Origin: Carnegiea gigantea
Lineage: Eukaryota; Streptophyta; Magnoliopsida; Caryophyllales; Cactaceae
NCBI GenBank assembly: GCA_029747015.1
Contig: JAKOGI010002290.1
Span: forward strand, 59,460-123,459
Length of the DNA stretch: 64,000 nt
Direction: 5' to 3'
Below are positions 56,330 to 64,000 of this stretch, one piece after another. Position 1 is the first letter of the stretch. Every line of letters starts with the position of its first letter. The notes below the pieces were generated by a model. The model was not told where the DNA came from and searched no databases. It saw nothing but the letters and a program-made list of their open reading frames with translations. A program made the translations under genes and the position numbers.

Positions 56330-57288
56330 TAGCACAGTTAATCCAATGCATAATTTAAATTATCAACCAATAAGAAAACATGACTAAACTAACAAGAAAG
56401 CATCAAATCTAACTGGTGGGGAGTAGAGAGAGAAAGAAAGTTACATTGCAAGATTCAAATCCAACAATGGAGGTTGGACCTCCAACATTTGAATAGAGTG
56501 AGTGAATTAATGGTGGATTCTCCACTTATTTTTACTAAACTATCCTAACATCAACTAATCTAGTCCCTAGCTTCTAAAAACTTAAATTTGAAATATGGGT
56601 TTTAAAATCCTAACTTGAAAGTTAAAGAAGGAAGGTGGAAATTGAAGATTTAGAGAGAGATCATAGAAATTAGGGGAAGAGAGTAGTTTTAAAGCAAGAT
56701 TAGAGCACTGCAACACAAATTTAAGGCATCACTCCAACCAAAACAAGAGATTTATAAGGATTTAACTTAAGAACAAAAATAAAACAACCATGAAAGTGAG
56801 AGAATTTGATGTAGAAAAAAAGAGATTGCAATTAAACATGACTAGAGTTAAAGAAAAAAATAAGTATTAAATATTGGATTGACTCAATGCTTAAGTTAAA
56901 ATCTATTTAATGCACAAACAGCGGAGGAAGGGGCATATAAATAGAGGTGCAGTTGAGGGCTAGCATAGGCATGAGCTATGCATGCCAAGCCTTCTGTCTC
57001 TTCCTCTGTTTTCCTCGCAGTTTCAGGCCTATTCAAGCCCCTGTTCTTCTTTTCTTGCTTGCTTCTTATACACTTGGACGACTGGTCAACCCAATCATTC
57101 TTTAAAGTTATTTTGAGTTGTTCTTCAGGGTTAACTCAGGTTATTCTTTCAACTTTTAGGCATGTTTGAATCCATTATGCTATCAATGCCATTCTTTTCA
57201 TTACCTATGAAATCAAGAAAACATTTATAAAAGACCTAATTTAAGAATTATTTAAAAATCCAAGTGAAATGAGGTGCAAAATTGACAC
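56330..57288 (-). repeat. Diverged repeat, copy B
   Basis: Partner of copy A at 53.9-55.0 kb. It ends with ATTACCTATGAAATCAAGAA and GACCTAATTTAAGAATTATT just before the minus-strand gag fragment. A TATA-like CATATAAATAGAGG lies at 56934-56947, in the equivalent place of the TTATATCA stretch of copy A. The ORF 56978-57169 has no features. Confidence 0.5.
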
Positions 57289-58054
57289 ATGTTGAGCCCA
57301 CAGAGAAGATTCTCAAGCATCTTTGGCATGTCAAAGTTAGAAAATGGATACACTTTTTCATTAGAGTCCCCAAACTTTAAGCTTCCTTTTGGCATGTCTC
57401 TTGATGAAGTTATTGATTCTATATCGTCGAGCTACCTACCATGGTTGACAATTGTAAGCTCCATATCTCGACCATGTGTCGCTAATTCTTTAAATGTCTT
57501 GGACTTCTTCACTTGCAAAGCATGTAGTATGTTCGAACCATCCCTTGAGCACATGGCTAATTAGTGGAAGACTAAGACAAGTGATATTTGCATGTTAAAG
57601 AGAGCGCGTGTCAATGATTAGTGTAATCAATGATTGACTAGTTCTCCCATTGCCTCATGTAAGTTAGCTCACTTATGCTGACAATGCAGCATGTGATGTG
57701 GAATCGATTCAAGGAGTCACTTTTCATTTGGCCCAACCTTTAATGGATTTAGAAGCAAGATTTGCATACCAATCAAACGCAATGCCTTTAAGAGATCGCA
57801 CAAAATTGCTTCACCACAAAGGCACCTGTCCTAACATTGTAGCAAGTCTCTATGAAGTGGGCTATGTGTTGCTTTGTCTTTCTCTTCCCTTCAAATTGAT
57901 AAAATCTAGGATGTAGATAACCATGCAGCATATGAAGGGCATCAATCTTCTTTGTGTAAGGTTTTGAGTAGTGATGAGTTTTACGTGAACCTTCCCCTAC
58001 TTGAGCCTTCACCCAATTAGCTATCATGCTTTGAATTTCCTCAATAGACATCAA
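57289..58054 (-). pseudogene. Ty3/gypsy gag, decayed (minus strand)
   Basis: The minus frame from 58054 gives MIANWVKAQVGEGS, then HYSKPYTKKIDALHMLHGY and QHIAHFIETCYNVRT, followed by VVKQF. This is the well-known N-terminal gag pattern of one plant gypsy group (YSKPYTKRID.L.MP.GYQPPKFQQF.GKGNPKQH.AHF.ETC). Downstream, broken by several stops, come SELTYMRQWEN and IIDYTNH, matching the end of the gag domain. No protease or pol follows. Gag would form the particle; this is a fragment. The overlapping plus-strand ORFs at 57289-57564 and 57698-57916 are shadows. Confidence 0.75.
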
Positions 58055-59124
58055 ACCGATAATGAGTCTTTCTTTACTTTGCGATCATCATCAAAATCTT
58101 TGTTGTCGTTGTACTTTTTTTTGGCTATCTAAGCCATTATTGAAGGTTTTGGATGACTGCTTGTCTTGTTTCCTTACCAACATAGCAATATATTTGCTTT
58201 GATGCTTAATTTGTGCATTCTCTTTGTCGTTTTCCTTAGAGAGTTTCTATAGCACGGTCTTTATACTAGTGATCTCTTCTTCTATATTGAAAGTCACTAT
58301 CACCATGGCGAGAATGACAATAGTATTGGAGGACTCAGTTCATATTTGCAGAAGAGTGAATCTTTTTGGAAATTAAGGGATGGTGTTCTTAGGATCCATG
58401 ACCTCTTCAAGGCGATCTTAAGTTTGTCTTTTGGAGAAAGATACGAGAGGTAGAGATTGTCCGACTAGACATGCCAAAATTCGTAAACATAAGTTTCATG
58501 TCAAAGTCAAACAAGACAATAAATATGGACAAATTAATTTGTATTAATCTTTAAATCAGTGGGCACAATCTCTGTGTATTTGTTACAAAATGAACAAATA
58601 ATTAATTCATCAAATTCGATCTCCAATTGATAATTTGAACGACGGTCGGTTTGGCTTGAATCTCGATCAACTCTATTGATTTGACTTTCTGTGACGAATT
58701 CAATGAATGAGTTATTGAATAGAGCCTTAGAGACATAATCTCAATCAAGAAAAAGATATTTGCCCTTGAAGAGTAGGTGGCAAGTGCTTGAGGTACTTAT
58801 TGTTTTCTTTTAGATAGAATTTTTGCTCTTGGGTGAGTGAGTTTTTAACCCCCTAGTTAAAGAGGGAGCAGTATTATGTTTATAGGGAAAGAATCTCTTA
58901 TTCTATCAGGGTTTATAATTTAATCTTTTCTTGGTCCCTTGACAGTCTGTTTGATTGACAATTTTATTGTCAATTTGACGATTGACTTGGTAGTTGTTTT
59001 GGTTGTGATATAAAAGTCGATTTGGCCCAATCCATTTACATAGATTTAATTAATCTAAATAAGCTAATAACCAAAATAATCAGTTTACATTTGATTTTTG
59101 GGTATGATTCATATCATTAAACTT
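58055..59124 (-). other. Gag upstream region and LTR-like DNA, unassigned
   Basis: The first few hundred bases could be the gag leader of the minus-strand element. 58.8-58.95 kb has a TTTATAGGGAAAG stretch that may be promoter-like. No primer site was found. Confidence 0.3.
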
Positions 59125-59127
59125 TTA

Positions 59128-59360
59128 GGGCCTATTTGTTTTACCAATTGCAAAGAACAGTTAGCAGTTGGCAGCGGTTAGGAGTAGTTGAGAGCAGCTG
59201 TGATTAGCAGTTTGCAGTTGTGAGTAGTTGGCAACGAATGAGAGCAGTTGGAAGCGGTTGAGAACAGTTACGAGCGGCAACATTAGTGATTGACGGTTGG
59301 AAACAGTTAAGAGTAATTGAAATCAATCACAGTTGGGCAAATACAGAAACGAACAGGTTC
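59128..59360. mobile_element. Tourist-like MITE (233 bp, TTA duplication)
   Basis: Ends GGGCCTATTTGTTTTACC and, inverted, GAACCTGTTCGTTTCTG. TTA flanks both sides (59125-59127 and 59361-59363), as in PIF/Harbinger-type elements. The interior is a run of GAGCAGTTGG/GAGTAGTTG-type repeats (about 10 copies of a 10-12-base theme). Confidence 0.75.
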
Positions 59361-59880
59361 TTAGTATCCACTGGCTCATCTCTTCAATCACTGGAGACCT
59401 AGACACACTTATCTCTTCAACCATTGTAAACCTAAATGACACCACGGACACCATATAAGGGACAACATCGCACATATCATCAACGTTTTAGTGTTGATGC
59501 GCTTATCTCTTCAATCACTGTACACCTAGACATGCTTCTCGTCACCTATCGTGGCCCTAACATGACATCATGGACACCATATAGAGGACATCAATCACTT
59601 TAAATCCAACATGATATCATGTACATTCATCTTTGAATCTTTGAACTTAGCATGATATCACGGAGTCCCTCTTTGAATTCTGAGTCTAATGATATCACGG
59701 AGTCCCTCTTTGAATTCTGAGTCTGAGCAACACGACGATAGCATGTACCATATTCCATTATACAATCGCATACTGAATCCTTTCAGGAAGGGGAATTGCA
59801 ATGATTCAGTCCTCAAATCCAATGTTTGATATTGTAAGCTGTTTAAAATATTTACCATGGTGGTAAAAAGATTTTCCAAA
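59361..59880. repeat. Short tandem duplications between MITE and SPA 3' end
   Basis: A 37-base unit (ATGATATCACGGAGTCCCTC...GAGTCTA) is repeated essentially perfectly (59652-59688 and 59689-59724). Longer, looser repeats of CTTATCTCTTCAA.CACTGTA.ACCTA and GACATCATGGACACCATATA occur at 59409-59600. No gene is seen. Confidence 0.7.
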
Positions 59881-59899
59881 AAATTCTCAACCGTTGGAT

Positions 59900-60279
59900 C
59901 AAGACACTGCAGTCCCCTCTACAACGGCACAGAATTCCAATCTTGAAATTGCTCACCAAGCACCGAGAATCCCAATCCTAAAATTGACAAACCAGAGACC
60001 AACTGCAGCCAGCCAAATAGGACTTTCACCTAATTACCTATATGAAGATTATACAAGGGCACAATTACATGAACTTTGCTCGTGCCTAAAAATTTATTTA
60101 CAGTAAATAATCTGTGTTCACAGCCATTGAATATGTAGTCTGATCTAATACGCAAAATTGGTTGGTTAATGCTCCTGCACATTTCCCAGATCTTGGTTTT
60201 GACGGAGAAGCTACTCAAACGATCCACTGAAGGGATCCCACAATTCCCCTCTGTGAAGATTAAAACAAGCTTGAGGCCA
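59900..60279 (-). other. Probable 3' untranslated region of the SPA gene
   Basis: Non-coding on the minus strand after the stop codon. The end is not known; the frame at 60030-60488 crosses the stop in another frame and is a shadow. Confidence 0.5.
60093..60098 (-). terminator. Likely poly(A) signal of the SPA gene
   Basis: AATAAA on the minus strand (in GTAAATAAATTTTT), about 180 bases after the stop codon. Confidence 0.55.
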
Positions 60280-60468
60280 TCAAACCATCTCAAGAAGCTT
60301 GATATCCCCGGTGGAGTTTGCAGCCACCAAAATTGAAGACTGGCCCCGCCAACATACAGATGATATGAATTGTGCATTATCATCCGTTTCATTCCCCGAA
60401 AGTGGATCAATGCTGCTAAATTTGAATGATAAGGCTGGCATGGGAAAGGCTTTATGATAAATGAAAAC
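60280..60468 (-). CDS. SPA1-like: SPA last exon
   Basis: Acceptor AAACAG before GTTTTCATTT. It encodes VFIYHKAFPMPALSFKF to KLLEMV and a TGA stop (62 residues). The C-terminus closes the propeller. Confidence 0.95.
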   Translation of the reverse strand, partial: VFIYHKAFPMPALSFKFSSIDPLSGNETDDNAQFISSVCWRGQSSILVAANSTGDIKLLEMV

Positions 60469-63400
60469 CTGTTTGTTAAAAGCTGCAACCATTAGCTACA
60501 GAACAAAAGCACCAATATTATAAGGGATGTTAAATTTTTATATCAATCGGGCACAACACCTACTTTCGTATTCTTCACAAGGGATGGATGGTTAACACAT
60601 TTGAATTAAACAAAAAAAGGAATATTGGCATTGCGCTCATCTTGTTTTAGGTTTTGTTAAGAACTGCAGTGTTTTGGGTTGGATGGGGTAAATAATAAAA
60701 CATTAGATTTGGTGAATACTGCGCTTAGCCCTCATCGAGTTAGGTCATAGGTCAGAAAATCAGTACATATTTGGACTTTGGACTGGGTCTTTTGTAGTGT
60801 GGGTCAATATGATCGCTTGCAACTTCCGGTCAATCTGGATTATTATAGGTTTTAGGCCCTTCAGGGTGTTCAGCTCATCCAGTTCAGAAAATTGGGCACA
60901 CGTCAACTTTCCTTTATGTATGTATTATCCCCCCCCCCTTCCCCAAAACCCCCACCCCCCAAAACAAAAAAACAAAAAAAAAAAGGCTAATGTATTGAGG
61001 CATCACTGAAAATTGATTGTAGCCCCTCAGTTCTCCGATGAGCACCATTGGTTCTGTATTATGCACCGTGAATACATGCCACATGCATCACAGTCACATG
61101 CCACGTCACAACATCAATGCACAACTCCTCAAGCCATCAAGGGATAGATCAAAATCTCAGCAACAGATTAAACCCTTACAAAAATCCAATAGAATCAGGC
61201 AAGTCAGGCCTCTGGCAAATTGTTATAACTTCTAACTTCATGCCAAAAGCATGCAATTTCATTTATTGCCATACAACAGTAGAGATAATGTCAGTAGCCC
61301 CACCAGATAAGAACGCTCAAGTGAATTTCAACAATATAGTGACATGCGGCAATGACATACCTCATTTGTTTCTGAGCCTGTTGCAATGTAACCATCAGAC
61401 ACTGATAGACCTACAAAGTTCTGAAAACAAGTGTTAACGGCCAGAAGAAACCCTAAAGCCATTGGGCAACAGGTGGCTTCAAAACAAGTCAAAGTATATA
61501 TATCAGACATGTGCCAATTTATTTTAATCCACGAGAATTGTAGTCATTGAGCAAATTCGATTGGCCCATTATGTCCCCCCCCCCCCCAAAAAAAACCCAA
61601 AAAAAAATTAAAAATAAAACAGTCATATTTTCACCTCAACATGATCTTCCTCTAGGAAATCTCTTCTGCTATTAATGTTAACAAGCAAATGTCATACTCA
61701 GAACAAATGAACAACAAATATGCTTGCAATAAGCTATGAAATACGCTTCGTAACAAACAAGGATGGGAAAACATAGGAAGTGCTACAGAAACCCATTGGT
61801 TGGGGCAGCACCTATAAATCAATTTTCCATGGAAAAGGCCAAAACAAGTAAATAAATAGATAAATTGAGTGCCAACAAGTTCCACTGATCAGCACGTTAG
61901 CAAAGGACACCTTTATGTTTCCTTCACTTTCAAGAACAGATGACCAGAAACTTTTAGAGCATCATAACTCGTCAGAGTGGTAGTAAAATGATAAAATCTA
62001 GCAGGATGGTCAGATTGCTGATTGTTGCACTTGTACGAGCATATAGAGGTACAATAAGCCATGAATGCTGGCACCTCTGCAGCAAGTTTCAAAGCGCAAC
62101 AAGAATTCAACTGCAACTGCACAGATATTTGGAGATAAGTTCAGGTCATTTTAAGGTCGTTGTATTACCTTCACATTCATGTGCCCAGTAAATGACTGGA
62201 ATGGACCCTCAACAACCCGAGATGAGCACAACGACAAATCCCAAAGCTTCAGTGTGTTATCAGTCGAAGCCGAAACCAAGTTTGTGGAATCCACAAACTT
62301 GACATAGCTTACAGTTTTGTTGTGTCCTATCAATGTGAATAAAGGCACTCTGGGATTCCGAAGATCGTAATAATATATTCTATGATCAGCTGAGCCGAAC
62401 GCAAGATGACGGCCAGAGTCCATAGGAAATTGAACACAGCAGACGTTAGCCTTTGTTTTGATAGTACCAACACTTGCACCCTGCATCAACCATCCATGTG
62501 AGAGAAACAAATCATCACACACAGAGGACATCAATCTTCATATTAATAGCAATTAGATAACAACAGTACGTTTAGCTTTCAAAGCTGACATCCACCAAAT
62601 GTAGAAATAGAATTGCCTGATTGATACTCCAGAGCTTAACTGAACCGTCGTCACTTCCACTTGCCAATATTGTTGGATCTGCTGATGAGTAATCGATGGA
62701 CCAGACCCTCCTTTCATGTTCTCTGAGTTCCATGAACACTCGGCCTCTTGCAGCATCCCATATCTGAACATGTTTACAAAAGTAAGCATGACAGAATTAA
62801 TAGGTAATCTGGAAGTTATTACAGAGCATCAACTTACCTGCACCACCCCCTCAAAATTACTGGAAGCAATCTGACTTTTGATGTAACTATTCCAACAAAT
62901 GCTGCTTAGTTTTGATCTACTAGACATTTCAACAACAGGATAATGGATATCACGGTCACCATTTAGGATAGCATCACATTCAAATACTTTGATCTTCTTA
63001 TTAACTCCAGCGGTAGCAAAGAACTCTCCATCTCGATCAAAATTGACAGAGCAGACCAGGTTCGACGAATTTAAGAGATCCCCTTGCTTCAGGTCTGCTT
63101 TCACTCTCAGTTCAGTAAATGACAAATACTTGCATAAACCCTCAAGGAAGGGGCTAATCCATCCACTTTCTCCGCTATTTGTGTGCTGCTCTTTTGATAA
63201 TGAAATACTGGTACTTTTCTCAGTTAGAACAACGGATCCTCTACTATTGCTACTAAGCTGAGAATGGCCACCCAGTGGTTTCACTGACAACCTGACTGGT
63301 CGTTGCCGAGCCAAAAGATAAGCAGACTCAAGTTTCTTAAAATTTTTCATCAATCGGGAGTTCTTGAACAGTAAGCTTTCTGCATTCTGAACAATCATCT

Positions 63401-63780
63401 CTGACCTGTGACTTTCATTTTGGTTGCCATCACTTCTCATATCCATGCTAAACACCGTTTCATGTTCAAACCTGTCAACTAGAGGGCAATTGACAAGAGG
63501 GCGATCACGTGTTGACTGATGAATCCTGTCCAGTCCTGAAGGAAAACCTCCTCTCTCCTTTAGAATTTTTTGTTTGTTTACAATTTCCTCAATATCAGAA
63601 GACAGAAAGGAAATTGTGTCGTGCAACTTATTAGCAGCTTCTTGTTTGGCTTGCCTTATAAGGACAAGGAACTCAAGCAACAATTCCTGGTCCTCTATCT
63701 TCTGCCTGAGTTCTATGGCAGCTTCACGTTCATCAATGTCAATCCGCGGTTCATTAAGGAACTCACTCTGCAGCAACTCC
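60280..63780 (-). CDS. SPA1-like: SPA1-family COP1-associated WD40 protein (C-terminal part, 5 exons)
   Basis: SPA proteins join COP1 in a nuclear CUL4-DDB1 ubiquitin ligase that degrades light-signalling transcription factors in darkness. Coding exons on the minus strand are 62838-63780, 62617-62763, 62169-62480, 61361-61420 and 60280-60468 (stop at 60280-60282). Exon lengths keep the frame. The first shown exon begins ELLQSEFLNEP, then a coiled coil (ELRQKIEDQELLLEFLVLIR), a Ser-rich linker, PFLEGLCKYLSF and the first WD40 blades. Later exons give GSDDGSVKLWSINQ, ADHRIYYYDLRNP (a DWD-type motif that can contact DDB1), STDNTLKLWDL, SDGYIATGSETNE and CWRGQSSILVAANS. The N-terminal kinase-like part lies beyond the window. 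All introns are GT-AG except that at 62481-62616, which is GC-AG. No stops interrupt the frame, so the gene looks functional. SPA1/2 versus SPA3/4 cannot be settled here. Confidence 0.95.
60469..61360 (-). other. SPA intron (892 bp) with C-run/A-run tract
   Basis: Donor GTATGT, acceptor ACAG. It contains a C-rich then A-rich tract at 60929-60984. No other gene is seen. Confidence 0.85.
61361..61420 (-). CDS. SPA1-like: SPA small exon (NFVGLSVSDGYIATGSETNE)
   Basis: 20 codons, acceptor TTTTCAG, donor GAG/GTATGT. Too short for an ORF search, recognised from its conserved sequence and splice sites. Confidence 0.93.
61421..62168 (-). other. SPA intron (748 bp) with C-run/A-run tract
   Basis: Donor GTAATA, acceptor TTTTCAG. 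C13 followed by an A-rich run lies at 61575-61608. Confidence 0.85.
62169..62480 (-). CDS. SPA1-like: SPA exon: WD40 blades with DWD-type motif
   Basis: 104 codons from GASVGTIKTKANVCCVQFP to SFTGHMNVK. Acceptor GATGCAG, donor AAG/GTAATA. Confidence 0.95.
62481..62616 (-). other. SPA GC-AG intron (136 bp)
   Basis: The donor is GCAATT after CAG; the acceptor is GATGCAG. Both exon borders are fixed by conserved protein sequence. Confidence 0.85.
62617..62763 (-). CDS. SPA1-like: SPA exon: WD40 blade (IWDAARGR...LWSINQ)
   Basis: 49 codons, phase 0 on both sides. Acceptor GTTCAG. The donor is CAG/GCAATT, a GC donor; using any nearby GT would add unconserved residues after the conserved SINQ/GAS junction. 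Confidence 0.9.
62838..63780 (-). CDS. SPA1-like: SPA exon: coiled coil to first WD40 blades
   Basis: The acceptor is ATGACAG before GGAGTTGCTG, so the methionine codon at 63795 lies in the intron and is not a start. The donor is CAG/GTAAGT. It encodes the coiled coil, the linker and NLVCSVNFDRDGEFFATAGV up to GVVQ. Confidence 0.93.
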
Positions 63781-63968
63781 CTGTCATATGGACACATGGA
63801 GAAAAAAATTGTTTAGCACAACATTGCCCCTACAGAAGATACCTCGAGAGTACATTCTACTAAATTCCACAAGAGAGGGGATGGGATGCCATTTATTGTT
63901 CAATGTCGTTGCTTCCAGCTTCTTCCAGGGTAAGTCTATGTTTTACAAACCCCCTCCCCCCCCCCCCC

Positions 63969-64000
<32 letters not shown>
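63781..64000 (-). other. SPA intron continuing beyond the window, ending in C20/A31 tract
   Basis: No exon is seen to the window end. The last 51 bases are a C-rich run (63950-63969) then 31 A (63970-64000). On the coding strand this is a T-run followed by a G-run. Confidence 0.7.

Noticed and set aside
60030..60488. 152-codon minus ORF
   Set aside because: Runs in another frame across the last SPA exon and 3' untranslated region; not conserved.
62553..62789. Separate 78-codon minus ORF
   Set aside because: It is the SPA exon 62617-62763 read in the wrong frame through its flanking introns.
63783..63797. Methionine at 63795-63797 as start of the SPA-type protein
   Set aside because: The codons before ELLQSEF lie upstream of a splice acceptor (ATGACAG); the family has a long N-terminal kinase-like part encoded upstream.

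Overview
This window comes from a flowering-plant nuclear genome. The evidence is a multi-exon SPA1-family photomorphogenesis gene at the right edge, a Cassandra element carrying a 5S-rRNA-derived promoter, chromoviral and Tat-type Ty3/gypsy elements, a plant RTE-type LINE, and AT-rich intergenic DNA. I cannot name the species. No prokaryotic features, CRISPR arrays or intact tRNA/rRNA genes were seen.

Layout. (1) 1-163 is the end of an LTR with an initiator-Met-type primer-binding site, followed by an unassigned leader. (2) 1060-9087 is a minus-strand LTR element with no recognisable gag or pol (LARD-like), invaded by a 1.3-kb hAT-like element at 4465-5774. (3) 10954-21590 is a scrambled minus-strand Tat-type Ty3/gypsy nest. 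It has an LTR, primer site and gag at 20.1-21.6 kb, a protease split by a 2.6-kb LTR-like insertion, a G-patch-like segment, reverse transcriptase, RNase H and a core-deleted integrase holding a hAT-like insertion. An extra ORF lies beyond integrase on the opposite strand. (4) 22235-24122 is a 5'-truncated RTE LINE between perfect 30-bp target duplications. (5) 24.15-31.39 kb is AT-rich unassigned repeat DNA with a minisatellite and a large TA/CA microsatellite. (6) 31400-47776 is a decayed plus-strand Del/Tekay-type chromovirus. Each LTR carries a different hAT-like MITE, and the 3' LTR also holds a 4.3-kb solo LTR with an internal tandem array. (7) 47.8-59.4 kb is older repeat debris: a second Tat-type primer site, two gag fragments, diverged direct repeats, a Cassandra TRIM at 55118-55832 and a Tourist-like MITE. 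(8) 60280-63780 on the minus strand holds the last five coding exons of the SPA-type gene, encoding the coiled coil and WD40 propeller. It has intact reading frames and one unusual GC-AG intron.

Only the SPA-type gene looks functional. It would act with COP1 in a CUL4-DDB1 ubiquitin ligase that represses light signalling. Everything to its left is a layered record of transposon insertions whose relative order can be read from the nesting. I found no convincing new host biological system. The most informative features are the reciprocal empty and filled sites in the paired LTRs, the Cassandra 5S promoter, the non-coding LARD-like element, the antisense extra ORF of the Tat nest and the GC-AG intron.
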